Shown piece after piece: positions 24,370 through 33,462 of a stretch of 64,000 nucleotides of DNA. A model generated the notes under the pieces. That model was given only the letters and a program-made list of their open reading frames with translations, had not been told where the DNA came from and searched no databases. This DNA comes from Pseudomonadota bacterium (lineage in GTDB: Bacteria; Desulfobacterota; Desulfovibrionia; Desulfovibrionales; Desulfovibrionaceae): NCBI GenBank assembly GCA_023426275.1, contig JAFABC010000086.1, positions 12,367 to 76,366 on the forward strand. The letters are read 5' to 3'. The number at the start of each line of letters is the position of its first letter. The stretch's first letter is position 1. The position numbers and the translations under genes are program-made.

Positions 24370-25512
24370 ATGGGCATTTACAAGTTCACCATCCCGGAAA
24401 TCATTTTCGGCCGCGGCAGCTTCGACTATGCCGGCGTGTGCGCCAAACAGCTCGGGGCCTCGAAAATCTTCGTCGTGTCCGACCCGGGCGTGGAGGCGGC
24501 CGGCTGGGTGGAGAAACTCGTGGCCATCCTCAGGCGGGAGGGCCTGGACTTCGTCTATTGCAACGACGTGGCCCAGAATCCCAAGGATTATCAGGTCAAG
24601 AAGGGCGTGGAGCTGTACCGCCAAAGCGGCGCGGACGTGGTCCTGGCCCTGGGCGGGGGCAGCGTCATGGACGCGGCCAAGGGCATTGCCCTGGTGGCCA
24701 GCAACGGCGGGGAGATCAAGGACTACGAGGGAGCCAACCAGGTCAAGGATCCCCTCCCCCCCATGGTTTTCATCCCCTCGACCATGGGCAGCGAATCCAA
24801 TATTTCCCAGTTCGCCGTGGTCACCGATGTGGCGCGACGCATCAAGATGACCATCATCAGCCGCACCCTGGTGCCCAATATCTCCATCACCGACCCGAAC
24901 CTGCTCGGCACGCTCGACCGCGAACTGCTTCTGGCCCCCCTGTTCGACGCCCTGGCCCATGCGGTGGAGTCCTACCTGTCGCCCCTGGCCAACCCCCTGA
25001 CCGAGGTGCAAAGCCTCAAAGGGCTCGACCTGCTCTGGCGCCACAGCCGGCCGGCCCTGGCGACCCTGGCCCTCGACGACCTGGAACAGCTGGCCGTGGC
25101 CGGGCTGTCCTCCGGCATCGCCTTCACCAACGCCAGCGTGGGGCTGGGGCACGCCCTGGCCCATGCCCTGGGCGGCATGTACGACGTTGTGCACGGCATT
25201 TCCCACGCCCTGCTCCTGCCCAGCGTCATGCGGTACAACATGCCGGAGTGCCTTGAAAAAATGGCCGTGATCGGACGCATTCTCCTTGGCGAGCGCCTGG
25301 AGGACGACCGGGCCACGGCCGAGGCCGGCATCGAGGCCCTGGAACGATTCCGCGGGGAGATCGGCCTGCCGACGCAGCTGCGCGAGGTCCTGCCCGACAA
25401 CACCATGCTCCCCGAGATGAGCCGCAACGCCGCCAACGACATCTGCCTGCTCACCAACCCCCGTCCGGCCGACTGGAAGGACATCCTGAACATCTACTAC
25501 GGAGCATGGTGA
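24370..25512 (+). CDS. iron-containing alcohol dehydrogenase
   Basis: NAD(P)-dependent group III alcohol dehydrogenase of 380 residues, which interconverts alcohols and aldehydes. Seen are the nucleotide-binding GGGSVMDAAKGIALVASNGG, IPSTMGSESNISQFAVVTD, and the metal-binding region with DALAHAVESYLSPLAN and HALAHALGGMYDVVHGISHA, which supplies the Asp and His ligands. AAGGA lies four bases before the ATG. It overlaps the histidine kinase gene (TGATG). Its product or substrate aldehyde could be handled by the neighbouring AORs, so together they may run alcohol-aldehyde-acid conversion. Confidence 0.92.
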   Translation: MGIYKFTIPEIIFGRGSFDYAGVCAKQLGASKIFVVSDPGVEAAGWVEKLVAILRREGLDFVYCNDVAQNPKDYQVKKGVELYRQSGADVVLALGGGSVMDAAKGIALVASNGGEIKDYEGANQVKDPLPPMVFIPSTMGSESNISQFAVVTDVARRIKMTIISRTLVPNISITDPNLLGTLDRELLLAPLFDALAHAVESYLSPLANPLTEVQSLKGLDLLWRHSRPALATLALDDLEQLAVAGLSSGIAFTNASVGLGHALAHALGGMYDVVHGISHALLLPSVMRYNMPECLEKMAVIGRILLGERLEDDRATAEAGIEALERFRGEIGLPTQLREVLPDNTMLPEMSRNAANDICLLTNPRPADWKDILNIYYGAW

Positions 25513-26720
25513 TGGAGCACAAAGCCAAGCTCGAGGACATCAGCGGCATCGAAACCGTCAAGCTCGGCTTTTTCAAGGAGGTCCAGCGCAAGATCAGCGA
25601 ACTGAAGGCCTCCAACCAGGAGCTGGAGCAGAAACGGCGGGACATCCAGGCCATCCTGGACGGCATTCCCGACGTCATGGCCGTCATTTCCCCGGAGAAA
25701 AAGGTGCTGTCGGTCAACAAGTCCTTTTACGACACCTATCCGGGCGTCGAGCCGACGGGCCTGCCCTGCCACAAGGTCTTCAAGGACCAGGACGTCCCCT
25801 GCGCCCCCTGCTCCATCGACCTGGCCATGGAAAGTCCGACCAGGGTGTCGCGCAGTCTGCAGATTCTCAACCGCAGCGGCGAGAACCGGCAGATCGAGTG
25901 CACCGCCTCGGTGATGCAAAACAGCCGGGACAAGCCGGACCGGATCCTGCTGCTCCAGCGGGACGTGACCCTGGAAAAGCAGTTCCAGGCCAAATTCTTC
26001 CTGGCCGAGCGCATGGCCACGGTGGGCGTGTTGGCCGAGGGCGTGGCCCATGAGATCAACAACCCCCTCACCGGCATCAGCGGGTTCGCCGAGGCCCTGG
26101 TGCTGCGCCTGGGCGAGCTTGAGGCCCTGGTTCCCAAGGGCGCGGCAAGCGAGGCCATCTTCGAGGACTTCCGCGAATTTCTGGACACGATCCTCAAGGA
26201 ATGCAGCCGGTGCTCGGACATCGTCCAAAACCTCCTGACCTTCGGCCATCGCGAGATCAAGCGCCTGTCCACCGTCAACCTCAACGCCCTGGTGACGAAT
26301 TCCATCAAGCTGCTCGGCCCCAAGCTCAGCCGGCTCCCCAAGGACATCATCACCCTGGACCTGGACATGGACGAGCCGGTGGTGCTGGGCCATCCCGGGG
26401 AGCTCATGCAGGTTATGCTCAATCTGGTGCTCAACGCCCTGTACGCCGTGCGCGACTCGGGTAGTATCCGCATCAGCACCAGGGTCAGGGAGAATCTCGT
26501 GATCCTCGCCGTGGCCGACACCGGCGACGGCATCCAGCCCGAGCACATCAACAAGCTCTTCGAGCCGTTTTTTACCACCAAGCCCGCGGGCCAGGGCATC
26601 GGCGTCGGCCTGTCCACCTGTTACAACATCATCCGGAAACACGGCGGGGAGATCAGCGTGGAGAGCGAACCGGGCCAGGGTTCGGTCTTCGAGGTCATCC
26701 TGCCCTATCTGGCGCAATAG
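25512..26720 (+). CDS. PAS-domain sensor histidine kinase
   Basis: Soluble kinase of 402 residues. An N-terminal coiled coil (about residues 1-45, KISELKASNQELEQKRRDIQ) leads into a PAS domain (AILDGIPDVMAVISPEKKVL) that carries CHKVFKDQDVPCAPC, a Cys pattern found in some redox or metal-sensing PAS domains. The dimerisation domain with the phospho-His is LAEGVAHEINNPLTGISGFA, and the ATPase has NLVLNALYAV, DTGDGI and GIGVGLSTCYNIIRKHGG. The ATG at 25512 (GGAG seven bases upstream) is preferred to 25506. No membrane segment is seen, so the signal is cytoplasmic. The partner regulator follows after 11 bases. Confidence 0.9.
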   Translation: MEHKAKLEDISGIETVKLGFFKEVQRKISELKASNQELEQKRRDIQAILDGIPDVMAVISPEKKVLSVNKSFYDTYPGVEPTGLPCHKVFKDQDVPCAPCSIDLAMESPTRVSRSLQILNRSGENRQIECTASVMQNSRDKPDRILLLQRDVTLEKQFQAKFFLAERMATVGVLAEGVAHEINNPLTGISGFAEALVLRLGELEALVPKGAASEAIFEDFREFLDTILKECSRCSDIVQNLLTFGHREIKRLSTVNLNALVTNSIKLLGPKLSRLPKDIITLDLDMDEPVVLGHPGELMQVMLNLVLNALYAVRDSGSIRISTRVRENLVILAVADTGDGIQPEHINKLFEPFFTTKPAGQGIGVGLSTCYNIIRKHGGEISVESEPGQGSVFEVILPYLAQ

Positions 26721-26731
26721 GTTGGCACAGC

Positions 26732-28108
26732 ATGTACACGACCGGATGCATCAATATCCTGGTGGTCGATGACGAGCCGTCCATCCGACGGCTGGCCCAA
26801 AAGGCCCTGGCCGGGCCCGACCGGATCGTGACCACGGCCGATTCGGCCGAAAAGGCCATGCGACTGGCCGACGCCCAGGACTTCGACGTCATCCTCCTGG
26901 ACATCCGCCTCCCCGACAGCAACGGCCTTGGCCTGCTCGAACGGTTCCGGGAACGCCTCCCCGATGTGGAGGTGATCATGATCACCGCCTACGCCGAGGT
27001 GGCCACGGCGGTCGAGGCCATGAAGATGGGGGCCTACGACTACATCACCAAGCCGTTTTCCCTGGAACGGATCAGCCTCGTCATCGAGAAGGCCTACCAA
27101 CGCTCCCAGCTGCAACGGGAAAACCGCATCCTGCGCCGGACCAGACCCGCCACGGCGGATCCCAAACTCATCGGCCATTCCGTGGCCATCAAAAACATCC
27201 TCTATCTCATCGGCAAGGTGGCCCCGACCCAGGCCCCCGTGCTCATCACCGGCGAAAGCGGCGCGGGCAAGGATGTCGTGGCCCACACCATCCACCGGCT
27301 GAGCGCCTGCGCCGACAGGGCGCTGGTCATCAAGAACTGCAGCACGTTCAACAAGGATCTGCTGCGCAGCGAACTGTTCGGCTACCGCAAGGGCGCCTTC
27401 ACCGGGGCCTCCGAATCCCACAACGGCCTGCTCGCCCTGGCCAACAACAGTTCGCTGTTCCTGGACGAGGTGGGCGAACTGTCCCTGGAACTCCAGTCCA
27501 TGCTGCTGCGGGTGCTGGAATCCCAGACGTATCGCCGGGTGGGGGACACCGAAGAATGCAAGGTGAACATCCGCTTCCTGTTCGCCACCAACCGCGATCT
27601 GGCCAGGGAGGTGGAGGCCGGCCGTTTCCACGAGGCCCTCTTCCACCGCCTCAACATCTTTTGCATCGACATTCCGCCGCTACGGGACCGGAAAGAGGAC
27701 ATCCCGGCCCTGACGCAGTATTTCCTCGGCCACATTTATCCGGACCGGCCGCCCTACAAGATCACGCCCCGGGCCGAGGAATGTTTCCACGCCTACGACT
27801 GGCCGGGCAACGTCAGGGAGCTGCGAAACGTCATCGAGCGGGCCATCATCCTGTCCGAAAACGACCTGATCACCCCGGGCAACCTGCCCCAGGACATTGT
27901 CCGGTCCCTTGACGGGTCCGCGACGGAGGGCGTCTTCCCGACCCTGGAGCAAAGCGAACGCCAGCTCATCGAGCGGGTGCTCAACCATGTGAAATCGAAC
28001 CGGACCCTGGCCGCCAAGATGCTCGGCATCGGCCGCAAGACCCTTTACCGCAAGCTGTGCAAGTTCAAGCTGTCGCAGGATCTCGTCCGGGATGGCCGGC
28101 ACTTGTAA
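26732..28108 (+). CDS. sigma-54-dependent NtrC-family response regulator
   Basis: Protein of 458 residues in three domains. The receiver (ILVVDDEPSIRRLAQKA) carries the phospho-Asp in VILLDIRLPDSNG, with ITAYAE and the Lys in YDYITKPFSLE. The AAA+ domain has Walker A GESGAGKD, the sigma-54-contacting GAFTGA in GYRKGAFTGASE, Walker B LFLDEVGEL and the arginine-finger region PLRDRKEDIP. The C-terminal Fis-type helix-turn-helix is NRTLAAKMLGIGRKTLYRKL. It completes the alcohol dehydrogenase-kinase-regulator operon. It probably activates sigma-54 promoters at the alcohol dehydrogenase and AOR operons, which is inferred from neighbouring sites. Confidence 0.92.
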   Translation: MYTTGCINILVVDDEPSIRRLAQKALAGPDRIVTTADSAEKAMRLADAQDFDVILLDIRLPDSNGLGLLERFRERLPDVEVIMITAYAEVATAVEAMKMGAYDYITKPFSLERISLVIEKAYQRSQLQRENRILRRTRPATADPKLIGHSVAIKNILYLIGKVAPTQAPVLITGESGAGKDVVAHTIHRLSACADRALVIKNCSTFNKDLLRSELFGYRKGAFTGASESHNGLLALANNSSLFLDEVGELSLELQSMLLRVLESQTYRRVGDTEECKVNIRFLFATNRDLAREVEAGRFHEALFHRLNIFCIDIPPLRDRKEDIPALTQYFLGHIYPDRPPYKITPRAEECFHAYDWPGNVRELRNVIERAIILSENDLITPGNLPQDIVRSLDGSATEGVFPTLEQSERQLIERVLNHVKSNRTLAAKMLGIGRKTLYRKLCKFKLSQDLVRDGRHL

Positions 28109-28490
28109 GGCGGAGGCCCGGTGTTCCGGACAGTTCGCCCCGCCCTCCCGACGCAACGGCTTGCGGTGAAAATCGCAGGCCGTTTTTTGTTGGAACAGGT
28201 TGTGTCGGCCATTTTGCGGGTGAAATCAGCCACAGGACGCCGGGGCGTCGCAGGGCCCGGGAAGGGCGCGGCAAAAATAACTGCAAAATCCCGCATTCCA
28301 TCTTGAAAAAAAACGCCTCCTGGCCCAAAGTGCCACTAGTCGCAAAAAGCCTTGTGCAAAAAGGCCCGCCCATCTGGCCCGATCGTGGTCCAATGCAGCC
28401 AACCGTGCGAAACAGGCCTCTTGCGAAGGCGGCATTGTTTTTCCGTACACATATGAAACACTATAACGAACCGCAGCAAGACTTCAGCCC
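28109..28490. other. intergenic region before the AraC regulator
   Basis: Contains the terminator at 28155, preceded by a sequence (28125-28154) that partly resembles the tRNA-fragment T-arm and acceptor (GTGTTC and CGCCCCG in order), possibly a decayed attachment site. The remaining 300 bases show no gene with a ribosome site. The AT-rich stretch around 28440-28490 should hold the AraC promoter. Confidence 0.45.
28155..28187 (+). terminator. tRNA-type rho-independent terminator, copy 4
   Basis: The stem-loop AACGGCTTGCG ... CGCAGGCCGTT followed by TTTTTG is base-for-base the hairpin at 8756, including the loop GTGAAAAT. It ends the alcohol dehydrogenase/two-component operon. Confidence 0.8.
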
Positions 28491-29498
28491 ATGAAAAATC
28501 AAGACCAAACCCTTAACCTCGACACCCTGCGGCTTCCCCTGTCCGGCTTTCGATTTCTCAATACGAACCGGGCGGAAGATGTGGACTGGGCCTTGTCAGA
28601 AAATTTCAACAATGGAATGGTGACGATATTTCAGGAAAAAAAGTTCAAGCTCATCTACAACCATGTCAGCATCGGGAGCGTATCGTTCAATGTCGCCGCC
28701 ACGTCCTCGGGCTATGCCGTCCACGCCAACCAGGATATGGAGAGCTTTGTCCTCATAGACCTCACCCATGGCCAGCTCGATGTCCAGGCCAACAACAAAA
28801 AAGTGCTGTGCGTTCCGGGAAAGTTGGCGGCCGTTCTCGACTTTGTGCATCCCGCCCTCATTTCCATCCGGCCGTTTTACAGCAACACGACCGTGCGCTT
28901 CACCCGGGCGGCCATTGAACAGACCCTGGAACGCCACCTCGGCAAGCCCTTGCGCGCGCCTTTGCAATTCACGCCCCAGGTCGATCTTTCCCAGCCCGGC
29001 CCGAAGCGGCTGCGGGCCATCCTCAATCAGGTCATCGCCACCTTCGAGCAGGATGCGGCCTTGTCCGAAGCGCCGCTGCTCGTCGGCCAATACGAGCAGC
29101 TCCTGCTGACGGCCCTGCTCACCTGCCTGGACCATAACGCCTCGAAACTCCTGCGCGCGCCAGCCAAGCCGGCCCCGTCCAAGATCGTCGCCATGGCCGA
29201 GTCCTTTCTCGAAGCCCATGCCGACAAGCCGCTCAATCTCGGCGACCTGAGCGCGCTCACCGGCATGAGCGCACGCTCCATCCAGCTCGCCTTCCAGAAG
29301 CATCGCGGCTATTCCCCGTCGCGCTTTCTGCGGGAGTGCCGCCTGACCCGGGCGCGGGACATCCTGCGCCGCGCCGCGCCGGGAACGAGCCTGCTCGCCG
29401 TGTCCCTGGCCTGCGGGTTCGCCTCGCAAAGTCTTTTTTGCCGCCTCTACCGCGAACGGTTTGGCGAAAAACCCTCGGAAACCCTGGCAAAAACCTGA
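28491..29498 (+). CDS. AraC-family transcriptional regulator
   Basis: Protein of 335 residues. Residues 1-210 form an AraC_binding_2-like sensory domain without clear motifs. The C-terminal 100 residues carry two helix-turn-helix units: PLNLGDLSALTGMSARSIQL-AF and TSLLAVSLACGFASQSLFCR-LY, with the family end RFGEKPSETL. A cluster of genes for exported proteins begins 190 bases downstream on the same strand, so it probably controls them; the effector is unknown. No twin regulator is present. Confidence 0.9.
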   Translation: MKNQDQTLNLDTLRLPLSGFRFLNTNRAEDVDWALSENFNNGMVTIFQEKKFKLIYNHVSIGSVSFNVAATSSGYAVHANQDMESFVLIDLTHGQLDVQANNKKVLCVPGKLAAVLDFVHPALISIRPFYSNTTVRFTRAAIEQTLERHLGKPLRAPLQFTPQVDLSQPGPKRLRAILNQVIATFEQDAALSEAPLLVGQYEQLLLTALLTCLDHNASKLLRAPAKPAPSKIVAMAESFLEAHADKPLNLGDLSALTGMSARSIQLAFQKHRGYSPSRFLRECRLTRARDILRRAAPGTSLLAVSLACGFASQSLFCRLYRERFGEKPSETLAKT

Positions 29499-29691
29499 AT
29501 CAACGTCCCCGGGGACACCGGAGCCTTTCGTTTTGAGATAAGATCTTGCGCCATCGAATAAGACAGCAAGGAACCGGCATGGTATTCGCCAGACAAGAGC
29601 GGAAACGTCTCGCAAGACCCTGTTGCATGGGTTCTGGCCGATACGCCGCCACGAGGGGCTCCCCCCCTCCTGCAACACACTGGAGTCCGGC

Positions 29692-30483
29692 ATGCGCACC
29701 AAACACGTCCTGTCCCTGCTTCTTGTCATCTGCATCGTTTCCGCCGCCGTCCCCGTCCGGGCGCAAACGGCCGACACCAGCACACAAGGCAACTTTCGCT
29801 GGACCGTCGCCCCCTATGCCTGGCTGACCGGCCTGTACGGCACCATCGGCGCGAAGGGCTACGACACCACGGTCGACGCCTCCTTCGCCGATCTTTCGAA
29901 GTATCTGAACATGGCCGCCATGGTCCATCTGGAAGGCATCTACCGGGATCGCCTGGGCATTTTCACCGACTTCAACTATTCCCTGCTCGGGGATCAGGCC
30001 TCGGGCAAACGCATCGCCCTCGACGGCAAGACCAGCCTGCTGCTCGTCGACATCGCCGCCTTCTACCGCCTGGGCACCTTTCCCCTGGGCCAGGCGCAAA
30101 ACGCCTTCATGAACCTCGACCTGCTGGCCGGGGCGCGCATCTGGAGTCTGGCCCTCAAACTTGATGTGGACACGGCCCGTGGCGGCCGCGACATCTTCCA
30201 GTCGAAGACCTGGGCCGACCCCATCATCGGCGCCAGGGCCGAATTCCACTTCGCCAAATCCTGGCTGGTCAGCCTGCGCGGCGGCATCGGCGGCTTCTCC
30301 ATCAGCTCGGCCCTGACCTGGGACGCCACGGCCGCCCTCGGCTACACCTTCTGGAAACACGGCACGCTGCTCGTCGGCTACCGGGCCGTGGGCGTCAACC
30401 ATGACGAAGGCAGCGGCCGCAGCGCCTTCAAATTCGACGCAACCTTGAGCGGTCCCATCCTGGGATTGGCTTTCACGTTCTAG
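29692..30483 (+). CDS. exported outer-membrane beta-barrel-like protein
   Basis: Protein of 263 residues with GGAG before the ATG at 29692, which excludes the earlier in-frame ATG at 29623. A signal peptide (VLSLLLVICIVSAAVPVRAQ) is followed by alternating hydrophobic and polar strands rich in Gly, Tyr and Phe (FRWTVAPYAWLTGLYGTIGA, LTWDATAALGYTFWKHGTLL). The sequence ends in Phe (ILGLAFTF), the typical C-terminal outer-membrane barrel signature. It is probably an 8-10-stranded barrel. It opens the run of exported proteins after the AraC gene. The specific function is unknown. Confidence 0.75.
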   Translation: MRTKHVLSLLLVICIVSAAVPVRAQTADTSTQGNFRWTVAPYAWLTGLYGTIGAKGYDTTVDASFADLSKYLNMAAMVHLEGIYRDRLGIFTDFNYSLLGDQASGKRIALDGKTSLLLVDIAAFYRLGTFPLGQAQNAFMNLDLLAGARIWSLALKLDVDTARGGRDIFQSKTWADPIIGARAEFHFAKSWLVSLRGGIGGFSISSALTWDATAALGYTFWKHGTLLVGYRAVGVNHDEGSGRSAFKFDATLSGPILGLAFTF

Positions 30484-30612
30484 TCTCCGGGCTCCGGCCC
30501 GCTCCGTCACACACCCGGCCGGGGAGGTCTTTGGCGCCCCGGCAAACCCGCCGGCCACCCGAACGGGACCTGTTCGGGGTCAGGTCCGGCGGCAAGGATG
30601 AGGAACCTGTTT

Positions 30613-31374
30613 ATGCGCCGACACGTTCTCCTCGTGGCGACCGCCCTGCTGAGCCTCGCGCTTTTCGCCGGACCGGCCGGAGCCGCGACGCCCATCGATC
30701 CCAAGGCCGACGCCCTGCTGCGCGCCGTGGCCGCCCACATGCAATCCCTGACCGCCTTTTCGGTCACGGAAAAAAGTCTGGTGGACCGGGTGTTTCCCAA
30801 CGGACAAAAAGTCGCGTTTTCCCACAAGACGGCCATCAAGGTCTCCCGCCCGGACAAGCTGCGCGCCGAAGCGAACGGTGACGACGTTTCCGGGACCTGG
30901 GTCCAAAACGGCACGGCCTTCCAGGTCTACAACGCCAACTCCAAGGCCTACGTCGCCCTGGACGTGCCGCCGCGTCTGGCCGCCGCCCTGGACATGGCCA
31001 TGGCCCAGCTGCGTCTGGTCGGCCCCATGGTCGATCTGCTGGCCGACGATCCCTACAAGAGCATGATGGAAGGGGTGCTCGAAGCCGTCTATGTCGGCCA
31101 AAGCGAGGTTGACGGCAAACCCTGCCACCATCTGGCCCTGCGCCAGCTCACCCAGGATTTCGAACTGTGGATCGACGCCGGCAAGACGCCCTGGCCCCTG
31201 CGTCTGGCCGTCACGGACAAGACCCTGCACGGCAACCCGCGCACCCTCGTCGAATATACCGACTGGAAGACGGTCTCGCATTTTCCGGCCAAAACCTTCG
31301 CGTTCACGCCGCCGCCGGACGCCGTACGGGTCAAGCTCGCTCCTCCCGCGCCGGCCGCCGGCGTCAAGCCCTGA
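30613..31374 (+). CDS. DUF2092-family periplasmic protein
   Basis: Exported protein of 253 residues. The ATG at 30613 has GAGGA about eight bases upstream; the in-frame ATG at 30598 would have almost no spacing. The signal peptide is MRRHVLLVATALLSLALFAG, ending near AGAATP. The mature protein matches the DUF2092 pattern (a LolA-like fold): LRAVAAHMQSLTAFSVTEKS, VSRPDKLRAEANGDD, FELWIDAGKTPWPLRLAVTD. LolA-like folds bind lipid or hydrophobic ligands. Members of the family often lie next to arylsulfatase or outer-membrane genes, as here. The function is unassigned. Confidence 0.8.
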   Translation: MRRHVLLVATALLSLALFAGPAGAATPIDPKADALLRAVAAHMQSLTAFSVTEKSLVDRVFPNGQKVAFSHKTAIKVSRPDKLRAEANGDDVSGTWVQNGTAFQVYNANSKAYVALDVPPRLAAALDMAMAQLRLVGPMVDLLADDPYKSMMEGVLEAVYVGQSEVDGKPCHHLALRQLTQDFELWIDAGKTPWPLRLAVTDKTLHGNPRTLVEYTDWKTVSHFPAKTFAFTPPPDAVRVKLAPPAPAAGVKP

Positions 31375-31386
31375 CGGAGGCGCGCC

Positions 31387-32100
31387 ATGCATCGCACCAT
31401 CACACGACACTTGCTGCGACTGGCCGGGCTGCTCGGCCTGATGGCCGGCCTGATCCTGGCCATCCCGCCGTCGGCCCACTGCTTCCGGGGATTCGGCGGC
31501 GGATTTCATGGCGGCGGCTTCGGGGGCTTTCACGGTGGAGGCTTCGGTGGCTTCCATGGCGGCGGCTTCGGCGGCTTTCATCCGCCCATGGGCGGGGGAT
31601 TCCATCCGCCCGCGCCCATGCCCGGCGGCTTCGGCGGGTTCCATCCGCCCATGCAGCCCGCCGGCATGGGCGGCGGCTTTCATCCGCCCGCGCCCGGGTT
31701 CGGTGGCGCGCCGGGCATGCCTCCGGCCGGAGCCGTCCACGTTCCGCCGCCCATGGGACCGGGAGCCTATGGCCCGCATCCCATGCCCGGCGCCTTCGGC
31801 CCGGCGCCCATGCCGGGTCCCCATCCCGGATACGGCCCGATGCCCATGCCGGTCCCCCATCCCGCGCCCTTTGCCCCGGGCTTCGGCCCGGTCGGACCGC
31901 CGCCGCCCGCGCCCTGGTTCGGACCGCATCCCTTCGCCCCGGCGGCCGTGGCGGCCGCGGCCACCCTCTACGCCCTGCCCGCCACGGCGGCGGCCCTGAG
32001 CATCGCCGGCCAGACCTACTACTCCGTCAGCGGCGCCTACTACCAGCCCGTGATCCAAAACGGCGTCACCGTCTATGTGCAAGTCACGCCGCCCCAATGA
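31387..32100 (+). CDS. exported Gly/His/Pro-rich repeat protein
   Basis: Protein of 237 residues with GGAGG before the ATG. A signal peptide (LLGLMAGLILAIPPSAHC) precedes about 130 residues of low-complexity repeats, first GFHGGGFGGFHGGGFGGF-type and then HPPMGGGFHPPAPMPGGF-type. After a Pro/Ala stretch the end contains YYSVSGAYYQPVIQNGVTVY, a short motif known from small exported proteins of unknown role. The repeats and their many His residues could bind metal or surfaces, but this is inference. It lies 12 bases after the DUF2092 gene, in the same operon. Confidence 0.75.
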   Translation: MHRTITRHLLRLAGLLGLMAGLILAIPPSAHCFRGFGGGFHGGGFGGFHGGGFGGFHGGGFGGFHPPMGGGFHPPAPMPGGFGGFHPPMQPAGMGGGFHPPAPGFGGAPGMPPAGAVHVPPPMGPGAYGPHPMPGAFGPAPMPGPHPGYGPMPMPVPHPAPFAPGFGPVGPPPPAPWFGPHPFAPAAVAAAATLYALPATAAALSIAGQTYYSVSGAYYQPVIQNGVTVYVQVTPPQ

Positions 32101-32155
32101 CCGGACCAGCGTTCCCGGGCCTTTCGTCGCATCACGTTCCCAACGGAGACTCCGC

Positions 32156-33406
32156 ATGAAAAAACGCTTCCTGTTCCTTGCCGCGCCCGTGCTGCTGTAC
32201 GGCCTGTTGTGCGCCGGTACCGAGGCCCGGGCCCGCGAGGCCTACCAAACCCCGGCGGCGCCTTCGGCCGCCGCCATTTTACCGCCCTCCATGCTGTCCG
32301 GGCCGCATTTTTCCGTGGCGCCGATCGTTGGCACGGACGGCTACCTCTACGTGTACGATCTGCGCACCACCTACGGAAATCTGCGCGTCGCCTCCACGGC
32401 GCTTCTGGCCAAGCGCATCGCCGAAACCGCCGCCCTGGCCAAGATGGAGCAGGTCAGCGCGCTCAGTGAATTCGGCGGCGGCATCGTCGACAAGGGGGAA
32501 GCGACCATCCAGGGCGCGGCGGACCTCATCACCAACCCCGTGGGCACGATACGCGGCACGGTCACGGGCGTCGGACAGATGTTCGCCAATCTCGGCCAGG
32601 CCCTCAGCTCCGGCAATATCGGCAACGGCTCGGGCGTATCGAAAATCCTTGGCGTCCCGGAGTTGGAGCGGCAATACGCCGCCCAGTTCGGCGTGGACCC
32701 CTACACCACCAACCCCCTGGTGCGAAAACGCCTGCGGGCCATGGCCTCGGCCGGCGCGGCCGGCAACGTCACGGCCTCGGCCCTGGCTTCGCTGATCCCG
32801 GGCGGGGCCGGCATCGCCGTGTCCGCCGTGGGCGCTTCGGCCAAGCTCAACGGCATAGACCTGACCGCCTCGCCCGAGACCCTGGCCCGACAAAACCTGG
32901 CACGACTGGCGGACATGGGCGTGCCCTCGGAAACGGCCTCGTTTTTCATCGGCAACCGGGTCTTCACCCCCAGCCAGCAATCGCGCATCGTGGCCTCGCT
33001 CGCCGCCATGCCGGCCGCAGGGAACAAAGGGGCGTTCGTCGGCTTTCTGGCCGACACCAACGACCCTGACGTGGCCCGGTTTCGGGGGCGCATGGCCGCC
33101 ATGTACGCCGGCTACAACGCACGCGTCGAACCGCTTTCCGGCTTCGTCAGCATCGGCCGCCATGTCGCCGCCATAAACGCCTCCGGACGGCTGGTCCTGG
33201 TCTTCCCGGCGGACTGTTTCTTCTGGACCGAAACCAACGCGATCATTGCCCGGGCCTTCGCGGACTACGCCCGGAGCTTTCCGGCAAACGGCATCGAAAT
33301 CTGGATCACCGGAAAAGCCAGCCCGCTTTTCGCCAGGAAAATGCGGGCCATGGGCTGGAAATTCCACGACCACAGCGGGCCCCGGCTGCTCGGGGAGCCG
33401 TATTGA
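32156..33406 (+). CDS. exported hypothetical protein
   Basis: Protein of 416 residues; GGAG lies just before the ATG at 32156. The signal peptide is FLFLAAPVLLYGLLCAGTEA. The middle (about residues 100-250) has amphipathic helices with Gly/Ala-rich stretches (GTIRGTVTGVGQMFANLGQA, LIPGGAGIAVSAVGASAKLN). The C-terminal third has alternating strands (GRLVLVFPADCFFWTETNAI, GIEIWITGKASPLFARKM). I do not recognise the family. It sits between the Gly/His-rich protein and the arylsulfatase in a tightly spaced operon, so it probably works at the cell envelope with them. Confidence 0.75.
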   Translation: MKKRFLFLAAPVLLYGLLCAGTEARAREAYQTPAAPSAAAILPPSMLSGPHFSVAPIVGTDGYLYVYDLRTTYGNLRVASTALLAKRIAETAALAKMEQVSALSEFGGGIVDKGEATIQGAADLITNPVGTIRGTVTGVGQMFANLGQALSSGNIGNGSGVSKILGVPELERQYAAQFGVDPYTTNPLVRKRLRAMASAGAAGNVTASALASLIPGGAGIAVSAVGASAKLNGIDLTASPETLARQNLARLADMGVPSETASFFIGNRVFTPSQQSRIVASLAAMPAAGNKGAFVGFLADTNDPDVARFRGRMAAMYAGYNARVEPLSGFVSIGRHVAAINASGRLVLVFPADCFFWTETNAIIARAFADYARSFPANGIEIWITGKASPLFARKMRAMGWKFHDHSGPRLLGEPY

Positions 33407-33462
33407 CGGCAGGGTGACGTACGCCAATTGGGCCAGCACGCATCGAATTGACGGAGGAACAC

